Part shown: positions 44,440 through 56,400 of the stretch, piece by piece
Numbering within the stretch: the stretch's first letter is position 1
Layout: each line of letters opens with the position of its first letter
Assembly (NCBI GenBank): GCA_030248195.1
Contig: JASAND010028045.1
Coordinates: 1 to 64,000, forward strand
Direction: 5' to 3'
DNA length: 64,000 nt
Source: Trissonchulus latispiculum
Lineage: Eukaryota > Nematoda > Enoplea > Enoplida > Ironidae
Notes under the pieces: model-generated
Database searches by the model: none
The model's input: the letters and a program-made list of their open reading frames with translations, nothing else
What the model was told of the DNA's origin: nothing
Translations under genes and position numbers: made by a program

Positions 44440-45390
44440 GCCTACTAATTAACTAATATCTAACATCAAGACCAGGAAATTTTACGATTCCCGACCGTTG
44501 ATGTCACATATAAACATAAAAATGATTGTAACGGTTGGAATGAAAGCAAAAAGGAATTCGGAATCCCCAATAATGATAGAATAAGTAGATTGAAAAGATA
44601 GACAATAGATTGCTCTTCCCAAAGGTCCACATTTTATAAAGTAGTTAGAATTGAGTTAAATTGATTTAAAAACTGAGTTAATCTTTTTAAATCAATAGTT
44701 AATTTTAACTCACGCTCATCGATGATAATGCTTATAACTGTGTTTAACAGTAGAATTCTTTTGTTTCATATGAAAACCACAACGTTTTCAGAAAACTGAT
44801 TAAATCTGGATTCTGAGATGCTGTGAAAGTGTGAAACAATGGGATGGTTCAACTTTGGCATTGCAACTTCCTGCTTTCGCAAAACTTTTATTGCAACCTT
44901 CAAGAAAGAATCGGCGTATGGAAAAATTTTGCAGGCTCATTAATTTCTATATAGGTACGGATGTTTGGCATTGTGTTAAAATTTTACAGGTATATGTATA
45001 ATGTCTATATTAAAGAGTGTATTTCGGGACATGATGAATGAAGTTGTTTCGAAGCTGAAGTTTTAAATCTGAAACTATTTGCATTAAAACTTTAAATTGT
45101 GTTGCTAATTCTGCGTACAGCTGAGAACAGTGTGTGTATTTTCATTAAAACTAATTTAGGGTCAAATATATGCATGCTGTAGTGGCAAAACCGCAATTAG
45201 TTGAAAGCAGTTAAACTTGCAATTTTTGTAACATTTTCTAATTGTATGCTTTTCAAACAATTTTTCATGTCTTTGGTGTGTGTGCATACGTACTGCAAAG
45301 AATAGGAAAATCGACAGGCTGTGTGCATAAAGATAAATCAGACGCAGGGTAAATCACTCTGGGTGCTGTGGTTAAACTCCCGGGCTTCTC
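44440..45390. other. No gene seen
   Basis: A small palindrome built on GAGTTAA..TTAACTC lies at about 44652-44713. Otherwise AT-rich and featureless. Confidence 0.45.
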
Positions 45391-45395
45391 CATTA

Positions 45396-45465
45396 CATTA
45401 GCCCAATGGTTAGAGCGTCTGCCTTGCAACGGATAGGTCGGTGTTTAGATCCTCAACCTGGATAA
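45396..45465 (+). repeat. tRNA-like relic (SINE head), Ala-like
   Basis: CCAATGGTTAGAGCGTCTGC resembles a D-arm and anticodon-stem region with CTTGCAA as loop, and GGTGTTTAGATCC a decayed box B. Acceptor pairing is lacking, so it is not a working tRNA gene. Confidence 0.5.
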
Positions 45466-45675
45466 TTTTTTTAATTTCTAATTTCAAACTCCTTTTACTG
45501 AATATGCACAGTCACTTGGATGAGAGCGAAAATTGGAACATCTTGGATTTTCGAGTCCTGCCAAAGGCCCAAGTGTGTCAGATCTAAGACGTTCTGGTGG
45601 TCACAATTTAATTTCCCTCATATACCTGTCAGTCTTAAATATATGCACAGAAATCGGTAAAATAAGTCTTGTCAT

Positions 45676-45743
45676 CCTCTGGTGTGTTGATAAGCATATC
45701 TGTCTGTGGAACACAAGAATTTGTGGTTCCATCCCCGGCTGGA
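45676..45743 (+). repeat. tRNA-like relic, His-like loop
   Basis: GTGTTGATAAGCATATCTGT, loop CTGTGGA and a TGGTTCCATCCC box B in tRNA order. Stems are imperfect; a decayed SINE head is likelier than a tRNA gene. Confidence 0.4.
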
Positions 45744-45874
45744 CCAATTCTTTATTTTTTGTATTTTGATCGATGCTGACCTTCTAAGGTTGCTTCCTTG
45801 TCCTTCTCTCCTAGTTCAGTCTCAACTTAACTGAGTTTCTGATAGTTCCTTGATTGCTGATTATTGTGTTTTAT

Positions 45875-46620
45875 CAAGAATACAATATAAAAGATTGTGC
45901 CACTAGGCACACTCTCTGCTAGCTAACGGCTGACCCCCGTCCCGCAAATTAGACCCATCACTTCAAAAAATTTCGGAGGATACAGCTACTGTCATATTTT
46001 AGTGGAAAGAAAAAGAAAATTTCAAGAAAGAAAGAAAGAAAAGAAAAAGAAAGAAAGAAAGAAAAGTTGCATAAGAAAAGAAACTTCAGTGACCCTTGGT
46101 AGACTTCTGTTGACTTGACAGCTGTTGTCAACTTGGCCAATTTCAGAGGAACCTCCAATGTTGTGATATTTGATCTTCGCTTTCACTGCTAACACACATG
46201 TATCTTAAGCACTACTTTAGTGGACAAGGCAACTGAGTTTACGTAAGACAGAAGGTTAGGTAGGCTGGGTTGGTAGGACATGTGTCCATCAAATTTATGA
46301 GGACGAAACTTTCTTCTTTCTTTAAAGAAAGAAAGAAAGAAAGAAAGAAAGAAAAGAAAGAAAGAAAGAATCTTTCTTTGCACTAAAATAAGACAGTAGC
46401 TGTATGCATATGTTCTAAAGCTCGAAGCAGACACAAAGTTCGCTCACTTACTGCTTGTGTTCAAGCTTTAACACACGAGCATAAGGCGAGTGAGCGTACA
46501 CACGTTTCGACCAGGTGCTGATTTGCGGGGAGGGGGTCAGCCGTTAGCGAACAGAGCATAGTTTTTGCTTTGATAACAGAGAGTGTGCCCAGTGGTACAA
46601 TCATATATAATGTACTCTTG
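45875..46620. mobile_element. 746-bp MITE copy expanded by GAAA microsatellites
   Basis: Left end CAAGAATACAATATAA, right end TAATGTACTCTTG, with flanks GTTTTAT and CGTTTAT (5 of 7 match). Interior includes the family words AATTAGACCCATCACTTCAA and GCTAACGGCTGACCC. Two (GAAA)n tracts at about 46021-46068 and 46318-46370 and the DNA between them enlarge it to twice the usual length. Confidence 0.8.
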
Positions 46621-46837
46621 CGTTTATTAAATCGCAATTTTAATCTCTAGTGGCAGAAGATTGGCATTTTCCTGCCGGCTGGAGCTCCAGACTATAGTTC
46701 TCTACTTCTCTCTGGGTAAGAGACTCTCGTCACCAAATTAAACAGCTCCCGTGCAGGCAAGAAAAGGTTTTAATCACTATCTCGGTAATATTAATTAATT
46801 AACAATTAATAAATTTTACGTTCTAGATTAAGGCGAG

Positions 46838-49800
46838 ATGACGATAACCTACTCCTTAGACGTGAGTACATCTCGCCTGACTGGCCTGGGCCGACTTCTG
46901 TTTCGGTGGAAGGGAAGCATCTATAAGTTGGTTTATCGCGAATTTCTCATCTTCGCTGCACTCTACTACCTGATTGCTCTGATCTATCGCGTTTTTCTGA
47001 CGGCAGATCAACGCCTGTACGTTTTGACACAGTCTTATTCTATAGAAAAATTGGTCATGTTTAAAATTAAGTATTGTTGCAGAGAAAATATCGCGGTATG
47101 CTTTATCCCAAAATATGGAATAGAAAAAAAAATTAAATAATAATATATAATTATATTAATTTTTTCATTGCAATAATTCGAAGTTCTAGCTCTGCAATCC
47201 TATTCAGGGAAAGACAACTCTGAAGCAAAACTTAGCATGACACCAGTTAATATTTATATACTATTGCAGGCAATTTGAAAACTTTGCCATGTACTTCCGG
47301 GACTACACGGATTCCCTGCCGATGACCTTTGTCCTGGGTTTCTATGTGTCCATGGTTGTGGGTCGGTGGTGGCAGATGTACATGAATTTGCCCTGGCCGG
47401 ACAGGTATAAACTCCAGCCTTTGTTATAACATTGCGGTTGGTCGAAGTTTGCAAAATCACAATCCTGTGTAATGTTGCAGTCGTAACGCTTCTCATACCA
47501 TTCTCTACTCTGTTGAAGATCTGTTTCTGTAAATTCTAACTTGATAGACCAAGATTCTAAGCTTGATTCTTATTAATAGATCTAACTTGAATCAGGGGAC
47601 TCACGCTAGTTGTACTCCGATATACGTTATCGGAAGCACGGGAAGTAAACACATTGAGTTTAGTGTGGGCTGCAATCTCAGTAAAACGTTTGGACCTCTA
47701 ATTTCGATTTTTGTTACGCACGTGCTTAGATCTACGGCTTTGCGTTAATGTTTACATTTAAACATTTACAAACTCAGAGCAGGGTTGGCAAGCGCATATA
47801 TAATCTTTCGCTCGGAGCGAGCTTATTTGTGAATGCCATAATGAGCCCTGCCAAGCTTTTCCTAAACTTTTGTCAGAAAAAGTGCTTTACAGGCAACCAA
47901 GCTAACTATACCATGCCGATTTCGCTTGTCATACTCTTATGTATTATGTACTCTTGCCAGCAGAGTGAACGTTTAGAGTTGGCATCAACGTTTCTGCCTT
48001 TGTGGACGGTGATGACGAGCGCGGACGGACGATTCGTCGAACGATGATGCGATATATGAATCTCATGGCCGTTCTGACACTCCAGGCCGTCAGTGTTCCC
48101 GTCAAGCGGCGATTCCCGACAATGATGCATATCCTCGACGCTGGTAAATTTAATGCAGAATAAGAAAGGTAACTCGGAGTTGAACCGACCATGAAAGGCT
48201 CTATAGCCATAAAAGCAAACTTATGGTCGTTCAAATTGATAAGGTACCAGTACAAGACCGACCCCGCGTTGGCAAGTCTGTAGCCAAGAACTTAAACCAC
48301 TTGGCATCGGGACTACGAAATTAGTATATTGTACTTTGAACTTTTCTGAGTAGCTAGTTTCGAAATTACTGTGGTGGAACCAGCAATAGCAAATGCAAAA
48401 AGCGGATATCGAAACAATGCTCCTTCACAGTTATACCTGTGGTCACATAGTAATCTAAGGGCTGAGTTATAAATGTTTAGTTCATTTCAGCTGATTTCAA
48501 CCTTTGGTAGCTCATATGAATTGTTGATATTAACATAATCTATCTACTGAAAGCTGTTTATTGCTGTACATCGACGATTTGTTGTTTAGGCTTTATGACG
48601 AAGGACGAGTATGAGTATCTGGAGACGACGGTGAGTCCCCACGGTCTCTACTTCGAGCCCGCCGTTTGGTTCGCCAATCTCGCCGTCGAGGCGCGCAAGG
48701 AGGGCCGAATTCGGGACGAACTACATCTCAAGACAATCGTTGATGTGAGTTTGTCCCTTTGACAAATCCTAATGTACATACTCGCTGATGCGCAATTGCA
48801 AAAAGTTGTCCCAAGAATTTGCGTTCAAAATCAAATTTCAGCTTGGCTCGACTGTGTAACAGTGGCTGAATCGGTAGGTAAGCGTTCTAATGCTCTGGCT
48901 AGCCGTTAGCGTACTGAGGATGTGTCACGCTTGTAACGCGTAGAGTATGATAGCTGTCATAATCTTATGTGTTTTGTGCTCTTCATTAATTAAAGGGGTA
49001 AAGATATGACTAAGTCTCTGTTCAACGAACAAGTTAAATTTCACTAAACCGTGTCCAAATTTTTTAGGAAATGCAGAACTATCGTGGCTGGTGTGGTATG
49101 TTGGTCAGCTATGATTGGATCAGTATTCCCTTAGTATACACTCAGGTAAAGTGTAACCGGTCCTTGACTTAAATAACATTAGCATTGTAGCATTCAACGG
49201 TATATGACAGAACTTTAGGAACTTCAGTACTTTACGCCGTTAAACCGACTTTTAGTTTTACTTTTCTGACTCTAAAAAACCGACCAAATGATTTCACTTT
49301 AAATACTGAACGCAATGCAAAAGATTGGAATTAACAAAACATTTATCCTAAGCGGGAATCGAACCAGCTACCTACGAAACTTCGTTCTAGCCACTCAAGC
49401 CTCATCCGAAGACCAACTAAAATCAATTTACTATTTTTATTTACTATTTACTATTTATTATTTCATTTTAGCTTTTCTGGGTTAACTGTTGTAAAGACCT
49501 TTACATTCTGCTGGTATTGTTGTTTCTATTCCAGGTGGTCACAATTTCCGTTTATGCCTACTTCATCTGCTGTCTGTTCGGTCGTCAGCATCTTTATGCC
49601 TCCGACGTGACCGGTGGCGCAGCGGCCATTGTCTCAAAATTCCTCCCACTCTACACCCTATTCCAATTCTTTTTCTTCTGGGGCTGGCTGAAGGTGTGCT
49701 GAGAACATACACGGGGTCCGATTCTGGGGGGTCTACCCCGACCTCGGCGAGGGGTCTACCCCGACCTCGGCGAGGGGTCTACCCCTGAAAAAATCCAAAA

Positions 49801-52800
49801 TTTTAAGGGGGTCTGCCCCGAAATTAGCAAAAATTCCGAATTTTTAATGTTTTTGACCAAAAATTAGCCAAAAAAATGGCAATGTTTAGCGATTTTCAAA
49901 AACTTTTTTGAAAAACCGCTGCAATTTGCTAAAATATTACCAATGTTCAGTAAGAATCGCTGAGGGTTTCTTTCTGGACGAGAGGGTCTGCCCTTTTTTC
50001 CTTTTCGCTGAGGGGGTCTACCCTTTTTTGCCGGTCTGTGGGGGGTCTGCACCCCCCAATTCCCACACGTTATCGTATGGTGAGAATTGTATAATACTTA
50101 GGTCAACGTATGAATGAAAAGCTATAGGGTTGACATTGAATCATAAACTAGGGTTTCAAAGTCTGGAAGATTTTTAAGGTGCTGGTTCGGGTATTTGCAG
50201 CAAATTTTGAAAGACTGTAATTTGCTCAATTTTTGGAGTTCAACAATAATTTTTATATCATTTTAAAGCTTAAAATGTGCTTGTTACAACTAGGTACAGT
50301 ATAGCTGTCTCATTTTAACTCTTCGGCTTGAACAACATGATATTTAAACAACCACTTGCAATAACATGAAAACTATTTTTGAACATGGATTTCTCGAAGT
50401 GTGGGAAAGCTAACGAAAAGCGACCAGTTCAGGCTTCAAAAGAAACGTCTTCCCGAGGGCTATTTTTTCTGAAATTGTTTAACGAGTAAAGAAGCTCAAG
50501 ATTTTGAGAAAAACGTAAATTTTGTCCGATTTTCGTCAACATTTTCAAGTTTGGACGCTTATTTCTCTCGAACTGAAAATCAAAATGCAAAACCATGAAA
50601 AATATGTAGCGCTTCTACCAGGGCTGGTGGACCAAGAAGAAACCAAGGACAAGCCCGAACGGGAGGCGTCAGGCACCCTCGTACCCACGAAACCAGGACC
50701 TAGAAGAGAGAAGGAGGTTCACCTTTTCACTCACCATTGAAAGTAAAGAATTGGTCCCGCCGGGGATCGAACCACGGCCCTTCTGCTCTAGAGTCAGACA
50801 TGCTAACCACTACACCACGGGACCATCAGCTGAGCTCCCATTGCAGGCTTATCAATATTTCCTATGCCTGCTTCCCTTACAAACAGCCCTCGGCAATTGT
50901 CTCAAAAATACGTGTGTAAAGCCGGTTTTTAATTGATTGCATGAGTTGGGAGAAATCCGTGTTCAAAACAATCTAGTTGCGATTTTCAAAATTTCACATT
51001 TTCGCTGCTGTGCGCCGGCAGAGATACCACAGAGAGCTCTCCTTTGGGCGTAAGATTACTTTAGGACCACAAATATGGACAATACTTGACCGACGGACTA
51101 GCGCTGTTGAAGCTGTCGAAATCTTGCAATATTTGATTTTTCGAAAAATGGCCGGTTTTGGACCTCGAAAATCAATTTTCGCTGTTATCTCTTAAACCTT
51201 AAGGAATCGAAGAAAACTCTCAAGAGCAAAGTTGTAGGTCTTGGTGAGAGGATTCGAATGACTATAAGTTCATCTATGTAGGGTGGTCACAGTGCAAGTT
51301 ATGGCGGAATAAAGCTAATTTCTCCAAAACTCAAATTTTCAAGCCGCGACTTTTCTAACATGTTTTGTAGGGTTTTGTAGTATTTGTAAATAATGTAGTT
51401 GTGGCAAATTAGAATAAATTTCAACGACAATTGCGCTTTTAAAGCCCAAAAATACACGAACCCGAACCAGCACCTTAAGTGGAATTTCACAACAACAACA
51501 TTTCACTAAGGCACTGAATTTTACATGTCCTGCAAAAGGTTGCAATTAATACAAAAAGTGTCAAGAGCGGTGATCGAACCACCGAGTCGGCATGATTTCT
51601 AATAGAGAAACTTAACCAGTCAGCCACACTAGCGGTCTGCCAGATTAGGTCGCTGATTTCAACCTTGGTTGGCTGAGTCTGTTTCTTTGCCTTTTTAGAC
51701 AGCGGAACTTCTCCTGAATCCGATGGGAGAAGACGAGGACGATTTCGAACTGAACTATTTGATTGATCGTAACGTTCAGGTAAGAAACCTTCCAAGGACT
51801 AGATTTGGAAAGGCTTCCAATGTTAAATAGAAAGTAAATAGTAAATAATAGAAAATATATAATGTAATACAAGTAATACATGTAATACATGCACATTAAT
51901 GCTGTTGAGTTTTTAAGGAACGTTTCCTTCGTTCTCGATTAACTATCATCCTTAACAATTTCCTTGGCGTTTCTTGTTTTTTTCATTGTTGTGGTAGGTG
52001 AGCTACCTGATGGCGGATACCCTGCACAAAAGGCATCCGAAGGTTGAACGAGATCAACACTGGGATGAGGCTGATCCAGAACTACCCTACACGGCCGCTG
52101 CCCTGGAAAACAACACTCCCATGGAACCCTTTTTGGGCAGTACTGCTGATGTGGAGTAAGCGTGCTTTTGAAAAATACCTACAAAAAACCATTGGTTGCA
52201 GCACGGCTGCATTGAAGCAATATTAAGTAGGTTAAAGAATGACAAACAGTGGAATACCACCAAGCATAATGGGAGAAAAGCCGGACACATGGCGGGACTT
52301 GAGCTCGCGGCTTCTTTTTTAAAACTCTACATGGATTAGTGATTAATTAATTAACCAAGGATTGGTGATCACTTCCATCTTTAACAGTTTGCAGAATCAA
52401 CCACTGAAGATAAGAAACTTTTAACTTCGGCGGGCTTTCTACAAGGAACCTTTTTCTCAGGCGATCTCTTTTCACCTCAGTCTCATAGACACAATTGCGT
52501 AACGCTTGTTGGAGTTCAAATGCCAACTATTCGTGGACGTACCAACGCAGAAGAACCTCTTTGTCTACGAGAAATATTTATGTATGACATATACTTGACA
52601 GCAGACACCACTTCATAGCCAGTATTTACAATTTTGAGTTTTAGGTTTAATCGTGGTCTCCAGTGGCGCGCCGCTCCGGACGACTCAAAAACGGCCCGAC
52701 TGAATTCCGTGGAGGACGGATCACAGGCCAGTCGGACCCGGCGGTGGAGAAAATTTACGACTCCGAATTTCCGAATTTTTCGTCGCTCCTCGGATCCACG

Positions 52801-53254
52801 TCGGGCCGTTTCGATGGGACCCGAAGGATCCCGAGAAAACATATCCGGTCGAGGAAACGGTCGAGATTCTCTGGTCGGGACGGCTGACGAAAAACCGGTT
52901 CACAACCTGATCTGCATAAAGCACAAGGTGCTGGCCTGTCCGGCCTGTTTGCCGGAAAGCGGATTTTTCCGGAAAGTTTCACAGGGGTTGGGCGGGGCGC
53001 CTTGGCGACAGCGAATGCGAAAAGACAGTCGAAAAGAGAGCACGAGAGAGTATGCCCCCCTGGAGAGGTCCGAGTCCGTTAATGCCACCTATGTCGCTGT
53101 TGCGGTCAGTCCGGATGAACCCACACCCAGGGCGGCAAGCGAACCGATGCAACCGAAAAAATCGATCAGATTTATCGATACAGTTCAGGAGGAGGAAGAC
53201 CCAGAATCGGTTCCAGAGCAGGAACATGGCAGCTCGACTGGAGAGAAGAATTGA
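46838..53254 (+). CDS. Bestrophin chloride channel, nine coding exons
   Basis: Exons: 46838-47016, 47270-47404, 47977-48143, 48590-48744, 49068-49145, 49535-49693, 51699-51779, 51998-52155 and 52645-53254; all introns are GT..AG and phases join to a 573-residue protein. Bestrophins are pentameric Ca2+-activated anion channels of the plasma membrane. Seen: N-terminal [43 protein letters not shown], where Leu76, Phe80 and Phe84 stand at the three neck positions (Ile, Phe, Phe in human BEST1); RWW and [49 protein letters not shown]; and [20 protein letters not shown], the acidic Ca2+ clasp. The last exon is a hydrophilic, Arg/Ser- and Glu-rich tail unlike other bestrophins, as is usual for the variable C-terminus. 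All catalytic landmarks are intact, so it is probably functional. The start ATG follows AAGGCGAG. Introns 1-8 hold MITE, SINE and TTAA-element insertions. Which paralogue is unknown. Confidence 0.93.
47927..47956. mobile_element. MITE right end, 20 bp upstream of bestrophin exon 3
   Basis: GCTTGTCATACTCTTATG leading to TATTATGTACTCTTG matches the right end of 26924-27267. The exon 3 acceptor (GTTTAG/A at 47976) follows 20 bp later, so pyrimidine-rich and branch-point sequence lies within the element. Confidence 0.75.
48890..48998. mobile_element. Decayed MITE right half in bestrophin intron 4
   Basis: GGCTAGCCGTTAGCG, then GTCATAATCTTATGTGTTTTG and TGCTCTTCA follow the order of the family's right half with many substitutions. 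Confidence 0.5.
49336..49410 (-). repeat. tRNA-like relic in bestrophin intron 5
   Basis: Minus strand reads GAGTGGCTAGAACGAAG then AGCTGGTTCGATTCCCGCTT, a good box B after a decayed D-arm. No acceptor stem; a SINE head. Confidence 0.5.
49703..50065. repeat. GGGTCTACCCC repeat cluster next to exon 6
   Basis: A 25-bp unit GGGTCTACCCCGACCTCGGC(GAG) is repeated in tandem at about 49727-49790, and related GGGTCTGCCC words recur at 49809, 49983, 50005 and 50041. The cluster starts 10 bp after the exon 6 donor. Its outer edges (ACACGGGG and CCCACACG) are weakly inverted, so it may be a small element. Confidence 0.6.
50178..51474. mobile_element. TTAA-flanked element, family 1, copy 3, in bestrophin intron 6
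   Basis: TTAA at 50174-50177 and 51475-51478; ends GGTGCTGGTTCGGGT and its exact reverse complement. This is the best-preserved terminal repeat of the family. It carries a SINE at 50606-50878 and makes up two thirds of the intron. Confidence 0.88.
50606..50878 (-). repeat. tRNA-derived SINE, family A, copy 1
   Basis: On the minus strand a tRNA-like segment (50824-50753) has a perfect 7-bp acceptor stem (GGTCCCG/CGGGACC), box A GTGTAGTGGTTAGCA and box B GGTTCGATCCCC, resembling tRNA-Gln but with anticodon loop CTCTAGA and mismatched T-stem. It is embedded in 200 bp of shared unique sequence. A second copy at 54443-54720 matches end to end. Confidence 0.85.
51558..51640 (-). repeat. tRNA-Ser-like relic in bestrophin intron 6
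   Basis: Minus strand has GTGGCTGACTGGTTAAGTTT, a TTAGAAA loop and GGTGGTTCGATCACCGC. It lacks the long variable arm, so it is a SINE head or pseudo-tRNA. Confidence 0.5.
52240..52318 (-). repeat. SINE fragment, family C, in bestrophin intron 8
   Basis: ACCACCAAGCA..GGACACATGGCGGGACTTGAGCTCGCGG parallels 59561-59620 (ACCACCAAGCAC, CATCTGGCGGGACTACAACC). Only the T-arm side of the tRNA-like part is left. Confidence 0.55.
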
Positions 53255-54442
53255 CTTTCGAACTGCTATAAAGCTGTTTTTAAACTAGTTAATTACGACA
53301 ATATATTGAATTTTAGATTTGGTTATATTTTATTCCTACAAGAAAAACTTGTTTCGTGGTTATTTTGCATTGGGTGGTTTATGTACGTCAAATTATCGTT
53401 GATTATGTCAGTGCTGTAATTAGGTTCAATTTGAGAAGTATCTGTAAATGTTTGGGATTGATCCGATTTCGATGAGGTGGTGGTGGTGGTGTTAATGGTA
53501 TTATACGCTAAGATGGACGTCCCGTGGGTTAATGAGGATTATCCCAAGGCATAATAAAGGTAATTGGAGGAAAAATAACGTTAATAGTAATTCAAAATTG
53601 CGAGATTGCAGCAAGATCGCCCTAAAAGGGGCATTATTTCGCTATAGAGATATCGGGATATCATAAACAAAAAATTTCCGAATACAGAATTTGCAATTAC
53701 GCCATCTATTCCCAACAAAACGTTTATTTTGAGACAGATTCTCCAGACTCTAGAGACATAAACTTTAGCCCACAGGAACAAATAGACACTATTCCCTTCG
53801 CAACGTCCTAAAGTTTTGGTGTTGGTTAGACTTTGTAAAGTCTTCACAGTCCACGTTCTACACGCAAATAGCCAAGTTGAAGATCTTTTTTATAACATAT
53901 ATTCCAATTCCAGAACTAACGAGGAATACATGTATGTATGTTTATCTTCTGTCTCAGAACTAACCTTCTTTTTGTAAATTAAAAAAATGTTTTCCAACCG
54001 TGAATAGAACTCGGGTTACTTCGGTGCTTACCACTGCACCAACCACTGCACCATTTCAACTTTTATTGTAAGGGTTTTTCAGATCGTTCGCAATACCAGG
54101 TTTTCACAAAGCTAAAATTAAAACTAAAATTGGGCAAAGTTCAACTGCTAACGAAATAAGCAATTTTTATTTGCGAGTGTGTCAGTATTAATCGTCTGCT
54201 AATCTCAAAGTCGTTTATGCGATTCTGGGAGTTATTACTAAATTTTGTCTGTGAACGTTTACTAATACACGATATTTAACAACTCCGCACACGATACACG
54301 ACTGCGGAGTTGTTAAATACTCGCCATGCGAGTAGGAGGCATTCGAGAATTAAAGCAACATGGGGTACATGCATTACATACAACAAACCCGGGGAATGTA
54401 ACTACGTCTGGAGTGACACTTTCATACAGAATTGAAGCCGGC
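53255..54442. other. Bestrophin 3' flank; no further gene
   Basis: AT-rich with an AATAAAG at about 53552 as a possible polyadenylation signal. A decayed tRNA-like box pair lies on the minus strand at about 53997-54058 (GTGCAGTGGTAAGCACC, GAGTTCTATTCACGG). Confidence 0.5.
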
Positions 54443-54720
54443 GTAGCGCTTCTACCAGGGCTGGTGGACTAGGAAGAAACCATGGACAAGCCCGAACGGG
54501 CATCAGGCATCCTCGTACCCACGAAACCAGGACCTGGAAGAGAGAAGGGAAGAGGGAGGTTCAGCTTTTCACTCACCATTTAAAGTAAAGAATTGGTCCC
54601 GCCGGGGATCGAACCACGGCCCTTCTGCTCTAGAGTCAGACATGCTAACCACTACACCACGGGCACATTAGCTGAACTCCCATTGCAGGCTTATCAATCT
54701 TTCCTATGCCTGCTTCCCTT
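54443..54720 (-). repeat. tRNA-derived SINE, family A, copy 2
   Basis: Matches 50606-50878 from GTAGCGCTTCTACCAGGGCT to CCTATGCCTGCTTCCCTT. Differences include a 10-bp GAAGGGAAGA insertion and a mutated acceptor stem. No clear target duplication was seen. Confidence 0.85.
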
Positions 54721-56400
54721 CACCGGGATGAGCACATTTACACAAGATGATACTAACGCTTTAAGGGGATGGGGGCTACGAACGGGTTGGCCCGACATCG
54801 TCGGAGAGAGCTAATCCCCCCAACGTTAGCTAACATGTCAAAGTAAAAACGTTTAGGGTGGGCAGCAATATATCTCATATACACCGTTTTTGGCAGGACG
54901 CCAAAGTACAAATTTTGGTGCAAAAAATGATATTTTTCAAAAAGGGATTTTCAGCTCTGGTGGATTAACGGTTTGACAAATTCTGAAACTTTCAGCCATA
55001 AAGGTTAACTGTTACTAGTGCTAAATATTAAAAGTATTCCGGCTTTCGAGCGTTGCATCCTTCTTCAGTTATAACAGCTCAAAGTTTGAAATTTGGCAAA
55101 AAGTTGCGATGTGACCGTGCGCCGTTTTCGATCTAATAAAATTGCCAGCCCCTAGCCTACCCCAGCGTTTTACCGAATATTAGGCTCTAATAGGGGCAAA
55201 CTGTCTGTAAGTTTCGAGGGCTTTGGTTTTCTGGTTAGTGTGCTAGCAAACTTTTTGTTAAGAAATAACCCTTACTTTCAGGCCTGAAAAGCTATCTAAG
55301 CGCAGTAAAAATGGGGTCAAAAAATTTTGTGACTCCGATTTTGCCGAAAAGGTGCTTATAGGGGCTATTTGACCAGCTGAATCCGAATATGAAATCCGTT
55401 TTTCGATATGACGCTTCCTTCGTTCAGTATGCGCTTGCAACTGTCTTAGAGCTTTCTGGAGCGATCGCCATCCATACTTCGATAAATCAATCTAGCATTT
55501 CTAAACATTGGAGCGAGGTTTAGTGACCTAGCTTTCTGCACATCCTGATACACTCACTGGCCTGTAATGCGCAAAGTTTCGGCCGATTCTACCACAGTAC
55601 TGCGGAGTAATTGACTCACATCTTCGAAATGGAACCAAATAACAGCTACAATGTCGATAATGTAATCTAGCACCGCGAACGTAGGGATTAACGAATTAAC
55701 GTCATTTATACAAAAATTAAGACAGATATTTGTAGTATTGATTGCAGCAAAGTTGGGTTCATTTGGTAAACCACAGCTCATTAGAAGTTAGTTAACCTCC
55801 ACCCGTATAGACCTACAAAACCCAATTTTTCGCACTTTAATCGTATCGCACAAAAAAGTAGGCAATGGTCTAGAGAATATTTTACATGATATCAAAGCAC
55901 TAAATGTCCGAACTAATTCCTGAAAATTTGGGTACTGTGCCTTGCACATAGCGATCAGGGCGAGGCGAAGTTTGTGTACGTGTCATGTCGAGCTTTGAAC
56001 CGACAACACCAACTTCTGACGGCTCCACAGGATGCTACGCTGTATGGAATTTTTTCAAACTTTAAACTATTTTACACTAAACTTAATACTATTATGTGGC
56101 AAAAGACTAGCTAGCTTTTCCAACATCGAACTTTTAGTGACATTCGTATCCCCCCTCAAGTTCACTTGTACATACCCCAACCTAAATACCTCAACACTAG
56201 TGCACAGCTTCATTATATTAATACAACGTTAACACACTGTTAATCTTCTATAATTAACTCTTAACTCTAATATCTTAACACACTGTTAGGTTCTGTTAAT
56301 TAACATAAATGCACATATGCAGATGCAAATGCGCAAGTATGCGTGAAACATTCGAAACAAATACAGAAGGCAGAATACAACGAAACATCAAAGCTTAAGG
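54721..56400. other. No gene seen
   Basis: AT-rich with no frame of recognisable content and no obvious repeat copy elsewhere in the window. From about 56220 it is the 3' flank of the receptor gene on the minus strand. Confidence 0.45.

Noticed and set aside
50753..50824. tRNA gene with a perfect acceptor stem (CTA anticodon loop)
   Set aside because: T-stem pairs at 3 of 5, the anticodon stem has a mismatch, and the same sequence with shared flanks recurs at 54443-54720, so it is a SINE head.
51645..51896. Minus-strand frames over bestrophin exon 7
   Set aside because: They are shadows of the plus-strand exon with the Ca2+ clasp.
52634..53254. Separate single-exon gene starting at the first Met
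   Set aside because: A TTTTAG acceptor at 52644 joins it in phase to bestrophin exon 8; it is the channel's last exon.
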